This document shows positions 10,188 to 19,096 of a stretch of 64,000 bases of DNA, one piece after another. Each line of letters begins with the position of its first letter. Position 1 is the stretch's first letter. The notes below the pieces were generated by a model, which saw only the letters and a list, made by a program, of their open reading frames with translations, was not told where the DNA came from and did not search any database. Location: positions 23,472,001-23,536,000 of the forward strand of contig JAWQUS010000025.1 in NCBI GenBank assembly GCA_036365455.1, written 5' to 3'. Origin of the DNA: Macrosoma leucophasiata. Lineage: Eukaryota; Arthropoda; Insecta; Lepidoptera; Hedylidae. A program made the translations under genes and the position numbers.

Positions 10188-10484
10188 TTTTTTTTTTTTT
10201 TTTTTAATGTAATGGAAGTGGTAAACAAGCATGCAGTTCACATTGATGTTAAGTGATGACTGCAGCCTATAGACACCCACACAAAGACCAAGGTCAAAAT
10301 GCAGATGCGTTACCACTCCTGAGGCCTAAGGTCTTATGCCTCTGTGCCGGAAATTACAGGGCCGTACATTACCACCTGACCGGAACACGATAGTGTTGAA
10401 CACTACCATTTAGCGGCAAGTATATTAGGTAATGCGGTGGTGCCTACACCCGCGAGCTCCGTCACTGGAGCTCTACCACCAGTA
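10188..10484 (-). repeat. SINE-A copy, full length, inside MITE N4
   Basis: T18 marks the 3' end and CTACCACCAGTA the 5' end. It interrupts MITE N4 between GTCGGCGTAATTTAGG and the segment GTGTATACTTGTGCC, which are almost contiguous in the other N4 copies. Confidence 0.92.
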
Positions 10485-10639
10485 AAAGGTGTATACTTGT
10501 GCCAAATTTCAAGTCTCTAGTAGCAATAGTTTTTGCGCTTAACCGCGGACGGGCAGACTGACGGACGGACAGACAGATGGACATGGTGAAACTATAAGGG
10601 TTCCTTGTTTACTACGGAACCCTAAAAAAACGCGTGCCC

Positions 10640-11010
10640 ATGGATATATTATATACCTAATGGACATTTTTACGTTTCAAGGGTTTTGTTGAGAATATGC
10701 CCAAATATAAAATTAATAGTCAGTAAACTGTGATACAATTTGAATGATTGCGCAGGATCTTCTCAATCACCATGATTCATGTCTTACCACTACCACAAAA
10801 ATATCCAGATACTGAAACGCAATTTGTTAACCTAAAATTCAACGTGCATGGCTCGCTCGACCAATAACGCGGGTACTTGCCCGTATCGCTCACCCACGCG
10901 GCCAGTATCGTTAGGTAGGCTTCAATTTCTGTCGATGTGTTCGTGGCTTAGTCGATATTGTGTACTTTGATCCTTTTGATATTAGTACGATTAGGGTGAA
11001 GTTTCATAGT
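10640..11010. other. Unassigned DNA
   Basis: No ORF or repeat recognised. Base composition is close to that of neighbouring unassigned DNA. Confidence 0.4.
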
Positions 11011-11017
11011 CTAAAGC

Positions 11018-11100
11018 AGTGTTTCCCAAACATTGTTTGGCCATGGCCCGTATAATTTTCACACTGATCCTTCGTGGCCCACTTAATATTTTAAAACCCA
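11018..11100 (+). mobile_element. hAT-like end fragment
   Basis: CAGTGTTTCCCAAACATTG followed by CATGGCCCGT and CGTGGCCCAC resembles the 5' end of a hAT element (CAG terminus, TTCCCAAAC). No matching right end was located. Confidence 0.4.
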
Positions 11101-11116
11101 AGTACGTATGATAGTG

Positions 11117-11153
11117 GTTCTGATAGGACCACTTACGGTGGTCCTATCAGAAC
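11117..11153. repeat. Perfect 16-bp inverted repeat, 5-base loop
   Basis: Arm GTTCTGATAGGACCAC (11117-11132) is mirrored exactly at 11138-11153 around TTACG. Confidence 0.95.
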
Positions 11154-11345
11154 ACCAGCGCTGTAGTGCCAACTACAGCAATCAGCTGAGATGGGTACCA
11201 TTTTTTTGGTCTCACGCATACATCATGCCGGTAGTTGTGTTAAGTTGTTTCTGTTTTTATTATTGTTTTTTTTTATTATTATTATCATTTGTTTATTTAG
11301 TGTGTGTGTGTGTCAAAAAATAAACTATTTCTATTTCTATTTATT

Positions 11346-11490
11346 TCTATGTATGTATCTTCACGCCAGATTCGTAACGGGGTAGACAGAGAGTGGGGAG
11401 CGTCAAATATCCCGTCCTGACACACCTCCCGTGTCTCATCTACATTCATCATTCTCTTCATACATGCACGTCGATTCCTAGACTTTAAAC
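11346..11490 (-). mobile_element. LINE-P 3' fragment
   Basis: As + text it runs from GTATGTATCTTCACGCCAGA to TGCACGTCGATTCCTAGACT. It encodes the recurrent RRACMKRMMNV peptide on the minus strand. Strongly 5'-truncated. Confidence 0.75.
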
Positions 11491-11631
11491 CCAAGTAATT
11501 TAATTTACGTAATGGAACAATACAACAACATGACAGGTGAAATAATACACAATCGCTAGGAATATTTAGGATGCATGGATACGTACTGTACGTAATATTT
11601 TTAAAACATGTCGGGAATATGGCAACCCTGT

Positions 11632-11713
11632 ATTTTATATGGACAGCCCGGTACCGGGTCACGGCCCGGTACCGGGTCGTGACCCGGCCCGACCCGGGCC
11701 ATCCATATAAAAT
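11632..11713. repeat. GC-rich foldback in AT-rich DNA
   Basis: ATTTTATATGGACAGCCCGG on the left mirrors GGGCCATCCATATAAAAT on the right, with CCGGTACCGGGTCACGG-type repeats between. The whole can fold into one long stem. Its ends look like short TIRs, so it may be a very small MITE. Confidence 0.6.
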
Positions 11714-11758
11714 TAAAATTAAAAAAAAACCCGGCAAATGGGAAACGTTGGTCTAGAG

Positions 11759-12070
11759 CAGAGGTTCCCAAACTATTTTTTTCTTGTATACCCCTTTCAA
11801 TTTTTTTCTGGTTTCCGTGGACCCCCTCCTTGCTACATTTATATCACATTCCCATATTTCCAATTTTTATTCACGCCTACGTAGACCCCCATCGAGTCTC
11901 CCATGGACCACTTTGGGAATCACTGGTATGATGTAAGTAAATTGGTACTATCAGTGTATGTGTTGAGATCCATTATCGTGGACCCCCAAATTTTTTTTTC
12001 GCTCACGCAGACCCCTTTCACGTTGTCATAGACCCCCAGGGGTCGATATAGACCACTTTGGGAATCACTG
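11759..12070 (+). mobile_element. hAT-N1 element, expanded or compound copy
   Basis: Starts CAGAGGTTCCCAAACTA and ends GACCACTTTGGGAATCACTG, the inverted form. The same right end also appears internally at 11905-11925, so the element looks like one unit followed by a second, left-truncated unit. A simpler copy with an exact 8-bp TSD is at 34172-34357. No TSD is evident here. Confidence 0.6.
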
Positions 12071-12305
12071 GCAATAATCGCTTATATTTCTCTACATCTG
12101 TATTTCCGCGTAAATGAAGACAATAAAATATAGCCTATAACACTTCTGAATAGTGTAGAAGTATTTTCATGATCGGATCAGTACTTAGATGTTTAGCCCT
12201 TACAAACAAACAAACAAACAAACCAAGTTACAAACTTTAATTCTTTATAATATAAGTATGGATTAAGATGCGATTAAGAGATTAATATTACGTATACTTG
12301 TAGTA

Positions 12306-12428
12306 GCGCGCATGGCATTAGATCGTAACCATGGTGTAGATCGTAAGCGATCTACTCGGATAAGCATTACGGGCGCGGTCGGTTGTGTGATAAGTGACCG
12401 CTAGTGGCAAATTAAAATACGCGATTCT
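12306..12428 (+). repeat. SINE-B 5' fragment
   Basis: Contains GTGTAGATCGTAAGCGATCT and GACCGCTAGTGGCAAATTAA of the SINE-B head, then breaks off. The first 25 bp are scrambled. Confidence 0.7.
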
Positions 12429-12470
12429 GAAATGCATTTTAAAGGCGTACCGAAATACAAGCGGCGTTAG

Positions 12471-12509
12471 ATTCCATCCCAACCCGTGCCTCACGGGTTG
12501 GGATGGAAT
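12471..12509. repeat. Perfect 18-bp inverted repeat, 3-base loop
   Basis: ATTCCATCCCAACCCGTG (12471-12488) and its exact reverse complement (12492-12509) flank CCT. Confidence 0.95.
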
Positions 12510-12710
12510 ATCGAATGAAATGAACATGGTAGTCACAAGACTATGTATTTGCATAAAACATCAACATAATTTGTTATGGTTGGCTTGCACTGTAACTACA
12601 GTGGTAGTTTTCGGAAGGCACCATTGTATCACCTAATCTAAACGATTGCCCAATATAGTGTTAAGACACCGCTGTGTAAAAAGGGTGTTTTTTTATGTAA
12701 TAGAAGTTTT

Positions 12711-13019
12711 CACTGGTGGTAGAGCTCCGGTGAAGAAGCTCGCGGCCGTAGGCACCACCGCATTACCTAATATACTTGCTGCTAAATGTTAGTGTTCAGT
12801 ATTATAGTGTTCCGGAACACTATAGTGCTTAACACTGAACCGGTGGTAATGTATGGTCCTATAATGCCTGGCACAGAGGCATAACACCTTAGGCCTCAGG
12901 AGTGGTAACGCATCTGCATTTTGATTTTGGTATTTGTGTAAGTGTCTATAGGCTGCAGTCAGCACTTAACATCAATGTGGACTGCATGCTTGTTTGCCAC
13001 CTCCGATACATAAAAAAAA
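12711..13019 (+). repeat. SINE-A copy with internal inverted duplication
   Basis: Complete from CACTGGTGGTAGAGCTCC to the A-rich end. Inside, at about 12791-12840, a quasi-palindrome centred on TTCCGGAA replaces the usual short sequence, so this copy is some 30 bp longer there than its relatives. Confidence 0.88.
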
Positions 13020-13020
13020 T

Positions 13021-13112
13021 TATGAAGGTGGCAAACAAGCATACTGACTGCAATCTATAGACACTTACAGAAAGACCAGAGGTCAAAATGCAAATACGTT
13101 GCTACCTCTGAG
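13021..13112 (-). repeat. SINE-A 3' fragment, tail-to-tail with its neighbour
   Basis: GGTGGCAAACAAGCAT through AGAGGTCAAAATGCAAATAC. It abuts the A tail of the preceding copy in opposite orientation. Confidence 0.75.
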
Positions 13113-13800
13113 ATTTTAATTATTTCACCAAGACGTGCTAGATCTGGATTAATGAGAATGTCGAGTGTTAAGCGTATACTTAAGCCGATATCGAACCGTC
13201 TGTTGGCGGGTACATCGGGCGATCTGCCAGATATGTATGAATTGGTGTATGTATTTATTTGCGTAACTCCACGTCTGTTATTCTCAAACCGGTAGGCAGT
13301 TCAAGCATATATGCAAACACCCATGATTCGCGAGTTACGTTTGGTTTTAAATTTTATGGCATCGCTTGGTGTGCATATTGCCAGTGTCAAGTAAAACGAT
13401 ATTTCGTATTCGTATTATACAACGTAAAAGTCAGAATCAGTCAGTCAATTTATCAGTCCGTCAGTCAGAGTCGTAGAAATTCGAGTAAAGCGATGGCTAC
13501 TTTACCAGAACATTTACAATGAAGTTTTAGAGGCAACCCGAAAGAACGTGTTTTCGCACTGTTATTCTATTTTACTATACAAGAGCACTGTAATGAGCCT
13601 ATATCAAACAAAATGCCACAAATTTTATTTAATATAACTCAAAAATACATTAAGAAAATGAAATAAAATAAGAGCACCACACGCATCTTTCAAGGTTCCC
13701 GCCGCCAAAACTCGAGATACGTTTTATCTCATGGCGAGCCCATTGACATCTCCAAGCATTACCTAAACTCCAATGGCGTCATTTAGAAACACTACTTATA
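13113..13800. other. Unassigned DNA with two SINE-C-like scraps
   Basis: About 13260-13350 (CAAACACCCATGATTCGCGA) and 13740-13775 (GACATCTCCAAGCATTACCT) match parts of the SINE-C body on the minus strand. The rest, including an 87-codon ORF at 13259-13522, shows nothing recognisable. Confidence 0.4.
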
Positions 13801-14063
13801 AAAGGCTATTACACGACACGGTATTCAGGGTCCGGCGCAGGGTGTCCGGGAAAGGGTGGGCGCGGCCTCGCGCCGTGTTGCCGCTTATTACACTATCCGG
13901 TCGACAGCGCATTAACTCAATCACAGTACAAATACACGGGTCGCTCCGGTCGCCCTAATTTACTCCCTAAATGTTATTACATGTAGTGTAATATCATTTA
14001 GGGAGACCTGACCCTGACCCTTGCTATCGTACCCTGAATACCGTGCCGTGTAATAAGTCCTTA
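13801..14063. mobile_element. MITE N5, copy 1 (263 bp)
   Basis: The left end AAAGGCTATTACACGACACG and the reverse complement of the right end (AAGGACTTATTACACGGCAC) are imperfect inverted repeats that continue GGTATTCAGGGT. Copy 2, in the opposite orientation, is at 18271-18523. Relative to copy 2 this copy has an extra inverted duplication at 13963-14005. Confidence 0.75.
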
Positions 14064-14460
14064 AAGCGGTGGTACATGTGCTCTTATGTTTCAACACTAT
14101 GTAGCGGTGCAGCGCTACTGCTCCCGCCATCTCTGAACGGACAGTGATACTAAATCACGTTCCGTCAATATTTCTATAAACTTTGAGTTTTAAATAATTA
14201 ATTAAATAAATGTTATCTATAAACATATAAAATTAGGTAATTAATTATAGGTATAAATAAATAATTAAATAAGCTACACTTATTTATACTCTTGATAGGT
14301 ACTCTTATTTAGAATGAATCACATTGACATTATCTGTCAGTGTTTTTGTAATCTGTAATTTATTTAGTATTTGTATACTCTTTGACCATTACGTGTAGTT
14401 TTGTGAGTGGTCGATTGGTTAACAATGGACTCGATCATACCACCATTCCATTGTTAGCTT
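14064..14460. other. Unassigned AT-rich DNA upstream of the candidate promoter
   Basis: No ORF or recognised repeat. It leads into the TATA-containing segment. Confidence 0.35.
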
Positions 14461-14464
14461 ATTG

Positions 14465-14472
14465 TATAAAAG
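14465..14472 (+). promoter_or_regulatory. Candidate TATA box
   Basis: TATAAAAG stands about 30 bp upstream of a pyrimidine-rich segment that could hold a start site. The downstream splice-like signals and AATAAA give it more weight than an isolated match. Not proven. Confidence 0.4.
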
Positions 14473-14494
14473 GGCGCTTCCACTGGCTCTCCGC

Positions 14495-15355
14495 CTCTTT
14501 CTCTTCCTGATACCGTTCACTGTACTTCGAGCTCGGTGCACGATTGGTACCTCGTTACAGTCGTGGTACTCCACCGTGCACTAGCCGCTGTATTTAAATC
14601 TATCTAAAATATCTTGAAGAACCCCACCTGGGTAAGTGTCGCAAGCTTTGAAACTTTAACTACTGTATTTACTATGTATCTTTAACCTTTACTAGCTCTT
14701 TGTTCATTTATCTAAATTGTGCCAACATCTATGTCTTAAATTTTTACTATATTCGCACCTTGTTCTTTTCTAAATTACACCAACCTTACTTTCACTGTAC
14801 AACCTATAAATTGTTGTAAACTTATAGCTTCTGCTATACCGCCTGGACTGCCACACCTGAATGCCTTATGCACGCTCGGCCTTGGGTGCTTCGCAGTCCG
14901 GCTGAATAGCAGAGCATCCCTTAAAAGATGTCTCTGCTATTACAGGGTTCTTCCACGACGTTCTTCCACGACGTTCTTCCACGACATTCTTCCACGACGT
15001 TTTTACACGACGTTCTTCCGCGACGTTTTTCAGTCTACGCTTCTTTCTTCTTTCTTCGGCGGTTGGAGATCAGCGCGCTGCTGAGCTCCCAAAGCGCCCC
15101 GAAGAAGTGCCACGTGCGTCGAGCCACCTACGGTGCCACGTGCGACGAGCCACCCACGGGCAACCGCCGCTTGACCACCGCGGCAGATCACGTGTGACCA
15201 CGAGTCCGCACCCTGTCGCCATCCTCGTTTCACCAGCGTTGCCCAGGACAGTATTAGTGCCATATCCAGTCTGGAGTCTGTGTAATCGATCGATCGAAAG
15301 ATGTGTATCGAACCACACCCTGTGTTTGATTGAATAAATAATTTATATAGCTCCG
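14495..15355 (+). ncRNA. Candidate spliced transcript or LTR-like unit
   Basis: The segment has signals in workable order: TATAAAAG at 14465, a strong 5' splice-like GG/GTAAGT (GT at 14632), a 3' splice-like CTGCTATTACAG/GG ending at 14945, and AATAAA at 15333. Splicing would give an RNA of about 550 nt. Exon 1 has no ATG and exon 2 none before about 15307, so it is probably non-coding. An 89-codon ORF (14928-15197) starts inside the proposed intron. The alternative is an LTR of a retrotransposon (TATA box and polyadenylation signal in one unit, GGGTGGGCTACA near 15400), but no TGT...ACA ends with a TSD could be fixed. Confidence 0.35.
14947..15031. repeat. 13-bp tandem repeat, about 6.5 copies
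   Basis: Unit GTTCTTCCACGAC, with a few substitutions. Since 13 is not a multiple of 3, the array shifts frame at each unit, which argues against selection on a protein. Confidence 0.9.
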
Positions 15356-15470
15356 CCTCTTTTTCATTTGGGGTCGCCCCTAGAATAAGGGTGGGCTACA
15401 GAAACTGAACAGAACTCTATGTTTCTAGTTTCGTAATATACAGGGTTAATTTAAATTAGCACATCACCTC

Positions 15471-15852
15471 TCAAAAGCGCGCATGGCCCCGCGGCTGGTG
15501 CAGATCGTAAGCGATCTACTCGGTTAAGCATAACGGCGCGCCCGTTATGCTTAACCGTCGGGTGTGAAATGGGTGACCGCTTGTGGCAAATTAAAATGCG
15601 CGTTTCCGTGCTTTGGAGGGCACGTTAAGCCGTCGGTCCCGGTTGCTATCGATAGATAGCAGTCGTTAAACCTTGTCGGAGGCCTTGTGGGCGGTTTGAA
15701 AACATCCGACAGCGGGTTGGCCACTAACCCGTAGCTCTACCAATCCACATTGGAGCAGCGTTGGAGTAAGCTCCAGGCCTGCCCCCAAAAAGGGGAGAGA
15801 CTCGTGCCCAGCATAGGGACGTATAATGGGTTGCCATTATTATTTTTATTAT
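15471..15852 (+). repeat. SINE-B copy, full length, 10-bp TSD
   Basis: Flanked by ACATCACCTC at 15461-15470 and 15853-15862. It has the tRNA-like head, the GGCACGTTAAGCC core and a T/A-rich trinucleotide-type tail. A perfect 16-bp inverted repeat (CGGTTAAGCATAACGG at 15521-15536, mirrored at 15542-15557) is an addition relative to the family. Confidence 0.92.
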
Positions 15853-16134
15853 ACATCACCTCGTGCAGGCAGCCTCTCTAGATCAATCCCAACAACATTT
15901 GGTCTACGACTTTTTACAAATCTTGAAAAATTACCCAATAAAAAAAATGTTTTCAATAGTTCAAAAGAGCATTGCCGCCGCTGCGTTACCCTGCAACCCC
16001 GCTCCTAGCTGCACGTGGTGATATTTTGCCTAGGCAAGATGCGTGGAATATCTACGCTCAGAGTAAATGCCAGTTCAGTGGCAAAAAAGTAATTTTGTGT
16101 GGGAAAATTTTATGTTTTAATTAAAATTTATTTT

Positions 16135-16312
16135 GTACGGTAATATATCCCTGTAATATCTGGCACAGAGGCATAACACCTTAGGCCTCAGGAGTGGTAA
16201 CGCATCTGCATTTTGACCTTGGTCTTTGTGTGGATTTCTATAAGCTGCAGCTTCATCACTTAACATCAATGTGAACTGCATGCTTGTTTGCCACAACCAT
16301 TACAAAAAAAAA
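16135..16312 (+). repeat. SINE-A copy, 5'-truncated
   Basis: Begins within the middle of the family (CCCTGTAATATCTGGCACAG) and runs to the poly(A) end. It is one of the few copies with a ragged 5' start. Confidence 0.85.
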
Positions 16313-16315
16313 CAT

Positions 16316-16463
16316 ACCCCCTTATTCATAAACGTATTTTAGCTAAAGTGTTGCTTATCTCTCCTTTGTCTTTTTCGATCCTGCACATTTGACAATGCAA
16401 CTGACAAAGACAAAGCATTCTAAAGCTAAAACGTATCTAATGTACGTTTATGAATAAGGGGGT
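16316..16463. mobile_element. MITE N8 (148 bp)
   Basis: The ends are ACCCCCTTATTCATAAACGT and its mirror ACGTTTATGAATAAGGGGGT, a perfect 20-bp TIR. The interior has CTGCACATTTGACAATGCAA. Partial copies: 48015-48136 and 55789-55907. Superfamily not assigned. Confidence 0.8.
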
Positions 16464-16653
16464 TTGAATTTTAAATAGATGTCGAACAAATGTTTCTGGG
16501 ATTGCCGTAAAGAGGCTGCCTGTTAGGGGTGATGCTCTAATTTCAATTAACCCTGTATAACTATGATTCAGTAATGTATACGTAATTAGTAATGTCTAAA
16601 ATACATTCTCAAGATAAATAATATAAAACAAAACTTACCTACCAACTATTTAC

Positions 16654-16941
16654 TTTTTTTTTTATGTTATGGAAGTGGCAAACAAGCATGCAGTTCACAT
16701 TGATGTTAAGTGATGACTGCAGCCTATAGACACCCACACAAAGACCAAGGTCAAAATGCAGATGCGTTGCCACTCCTGAGGCCTAAGGTGTTATGCCTCT
16801 GTGCCGGAAATTACAGGGCCGTACATTACCACCTGACCGAAACACGATAGTGCTGAACGCTACCATTTAGCGGCAAGTATATTAGGTAATGCGGTGGTGC
16901 CTTCGCCCGCGAGCTCCATCACTGAAGCTCTACCACCAGTA
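16654..16941 (-). repeat. SINE-A copy, full length
   Basis: T10 at the 3' end and CTACCACCAGTA at the 5' end. It matches the family consensus closely throughout. Confidence 0.92.
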
Positions 16942-17184
16942 AACCATAACTATTCTTTATACTTACCCTCTTAATATACTCTGAGTTCGCACAGACTGTG
17001 TGTGATCGATGAATGAGTTGTATTTACTTAATATTATTATTGTTTAGTTTCTAAATCGCATGTAAGTAAACTTGTAAGTTTTTATGATAAATATCTTTAA
17101 CCGGATTTATGTACTTTTTCAGATATCCTTGACACAATTCTTGAAAATCTTTATGTAACAGACATACACACCATTAGTACCGAC

Positions 17185-17520
17185 CGTAGAGCAACACGGG
17201 CCGTCAGCCGCGGTGGATCGGAGAGGAGTAGCCATAGCGTATATAAAGTACCGATGCAAAACAGTCTGTAATTTTTTGCGGGGGAAATACTTGTGTAACA
17301 CACACACACACACACTACAAAATTGTTTATTACTACGAAACTCATATCTTGACTATAACAAAATACATAAACAATTTCACGCACACATTTAAGCGTCTAG
17401 GTGATAGTCGAGGGCACACTTAACTTGTGCTTGTACTTTGACAGAGGGGAAAGCCTGTATAATCTGCATATGGCTACTCCCCTCCGGTCCGCCGCGGCCG
17501 GTGGCCCGTGTTGCTCTATG
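17185..17520. mobile_element. hAT-N2 foldback element, 8-bp TSD
   Basis: The ends CGTAGAGCAACACGGGCC and (reverse complement of the right) CATAGAGCAACACGGGCC begin an inverted repeat of about 55 bp that includes GCCGCGG and GGAGTAGCCATA. An exact 8-bp duplication GTACCGAC lies at 17177-17184 and 17521-17528. CA-type ends with 8-bp TSDs indicate the hAT superfamily. The interior (CA repeats, TTTGCGGGGGAAA) has no transposase. Confidence 0.88.
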
Positions 17521-17524
17521 GTAC

Positions 17525-17700
17525 CGACCAAGTTAATAAGAAAACATGATGTATCACTACAATAAGGGCTATTTGTCTCCGAAGTACACATTCGTCTTAC
17601 AGCCGCCTTAATTTCTCCGTGTCACCATTCTTACTTATATTAATTATTTGGCTCTTCGCTCTCTGTCAGTGTTTTGTAGCATTTATACCTAGATAATAGT
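17525..17700. repeat. Dispersed duplication D1, copy 1
   Basis: AAGTTAATAAGAAAACATGATGTATCAC and following sequence (split here by the poor match) recur at about 18148-18270 and, in part, at 19955-20110. See the other copies for landmarks. Origin unknown. Confidence 0.5.
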
Positions 17701-17746
17701 TATATAGTAGATAGATAATATTTAGTAGATAGATAGGGATTTTAAC

Positions 17747-18010
17747 TTTTTTTTAATGTAATGAACGTGGCAAGTGAACATGCAGCTCACATTGATGTTA
17801 AGTGATCACTGCAGCCCATAGACATCTGCTTAAAAACTAGATGTCAAAATGCAGCGCAGTTATGTCTCTGTGATAGTAATTACTGGGTCATACATAACCA
17901 TATAACCGGAACCCGATTGTGCTGAACACTACCATTTGGCGGCAGATAGAGGTAATGCGGTGGTGCCTACACCCGCGATCTTTGTCACAAGAGCTCTACC
18001 ATCATTAGTA
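17747..18010 (-). repeat. SINE-A copy, old and diverged
   Basis: A T8 tail and the family landmarks AGCTCACATTGATGTTAAGT, GGTAATGCGGTGGTGCC and CTACCATCATTAGTA remain, with many substitutions and a deletion around the GAGGCC block. Confidence 0.82.
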
Positions 18011-18147
18011 AATTAAGAGGATATTCTTTTATTTTACAAGCGTTTAGTTCATATTTATGGTTATTGAATAGATTCATTTATTATTAGCCGAATATAACTG
18101 AGTGTAGCCGTACTTCGGATATTAGCCGCAACTTATAGATTAGCACA

Positions 18148-18620
18148 GAGTTAATAAGAAAAACATAATATATCACACAAAAGGGCCATTTGTTTCCACA
18201 CAAATGCCCACATTTAATCATACGTCGTCATTTCTGTGTCACCTTTCTTGCCTAAATTAATTCACTCGCTAAAGGACTTATTACACGGCACGGTATTCAG
18301 GGTACGATAGCAAGGGTCAGGGTACGATAGCAAGGGTCAGGGTAGTGTAATAACATTTAGGGAGTTAGGGTCCTAATTAGGGCGACCGGGGCGTCCCGTG
18401 TATTTGTACTGTGATTGAGTTAGGGCGCTGTCGACCGGATAGTGTAATAAGCGGCAACCCGGTGCGAGGCCATGCCCACCTTTTCTGCCGGACCCTGAAT
18501 ACCGTGTCGTGTAATAGCCTTTTAAGTCGTGCCTCGTACTCAGTGAGCGGTTGTTATTTGTATTCGTAAGCTAGATGTATTAGGCTTTATGGTACGTCTA
18601 TAGATGCCTAATGCCTTAGA
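18148..18620. repeat. Dispersed duplication D1, copy 2, carrying MITE N5
   Basis: Landmarks TTAATCATACGTCGTC, TTTCTGTGTCACCTTTCTTG, TCAGTGAGCGGTTG and ATTCGTAAGCTAGATGTATT align with copy 3. MITE N5 interrupts the alignment between TTCACTCGCT and AAGTCGTGCC. Confidence 0.65.
18271..18523. mobile_element. MITE N5, copy 2 (253 bp)
   Basis: Inverted relative to copy 1 (13801-14063), with the ends AAAGGACTTATTACACGGCA and, mirrored, AAAGGCTATTACACGACACG. The block GGTACGATAGCAAGGGTCA is tandemly doubled near its left end. Confidence 0.8.
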
Positions 18621-18744
18621 TATGTATATATATAATTTGTATGTATATATTTAAATATATTTTATTCTATTATCATGTATGGATCATTTTTAGTGTATTA
18701 AGTTGTTTTTTTTCTTGTGTTAATTAAGTTTTCTTTGTTGTTTA

Positions 18745-18870
18745 ATCTACCACCGCCTACGATTTTTCTCTTCACTACCAATGGTTGACTGGTAGACTCT
18801 TAGCATTAAGTCCGCCATTTTTTGCAATTATTTTTTGTGGCAATAAAGATTAAATAAATAATGAATAAAT
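18745..18870 (+). mobile_element. LINE 3'-end fragment
   Basis: TGGTTGACTGGTAGACTCTT, GCATTAAGTCCGCC, GCAATAAAGAT and a run of AAATAAAT-type units form the typical 3' terminus of a microsatellite-tailed LINE. It is related to, but distinct from, the tail at 21735-21835. Confidence 0.55.
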
Positions 18871-19096
18871 GCCTATAGCAAAATCGTTCTAGGTGATGAT
18901 AGAGAGCATATTCTGCTTATAATATGAAGAGCATAAAATGCTTGTAATTGTCGCAACTGGATAACGCCATTATGCTCATCAAACATTTTGTATTTTAATT
19001 CTTTTATAAGAATTATTTATGTTTCCACGTCAATGATTGTGCAATGTATACCTTTTAGTTGGTTTGTTTTGAAAATTATTATGGGACTGAGAACGT

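Larger units (their letters stand above)
9371..10630 (+). mobile_element. MITE N4, interrupted by LINE-P and SINE-A
   Basis: The left end is ACCGGTCAAGTGCATGTCGG through AGGGCTCCGTAG. The right end is GGTTCCTTGTTTACTACGGA followed by ACCCTAAAA. The ends hold inverted AGGGTTCCGTA-type motifs. Uninterrupted copies at 23526-24203 (minus) and 56459-57095 (plus) prove that the LINE-P piece and the SINE-A are later insertions. No ORF spans the element. Confidence 0.75.
15439..16557. mobile_element. TA-flanked TIR element N9 with three insertions
   Basis: The left arm starts TACAGGGTTAATTTAAATTA and the reverse complement of the right arm starts TACAGGGTTAATTGAAATTA. Similarity continues through GCATCACC, CAGGCAGCCTCT and CAATCCC, over 75 bp per arm. 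The left arm is split by the SINE-B at 15471-15852. TA flanks both ends (15437-15438, 16558-16559), as in Tc1/mariner-type elements. A SINE-A fragment and MITE N8 also lie inside. Confidence 0.75.

Noticed and set aside
14947..15031. CRISPR-like array (regular 13-bp repeats)
   Set aside because: The repeats are directly adjacent without spacers and the genome is eukaryotic; it is a minisatellite.
14064..15415. Definite solo LTR
   Set aside because: A TATA box and AATAAA are present, but I could not find TG...CA ends with matching target duplications or a second copy.
15521..15557. Rho-independent-like terminator or riboswitch hairpin
   Set aside because: The context is a eukaryotic SINE; the hairpin is an added inverted copy of SINE sequence.
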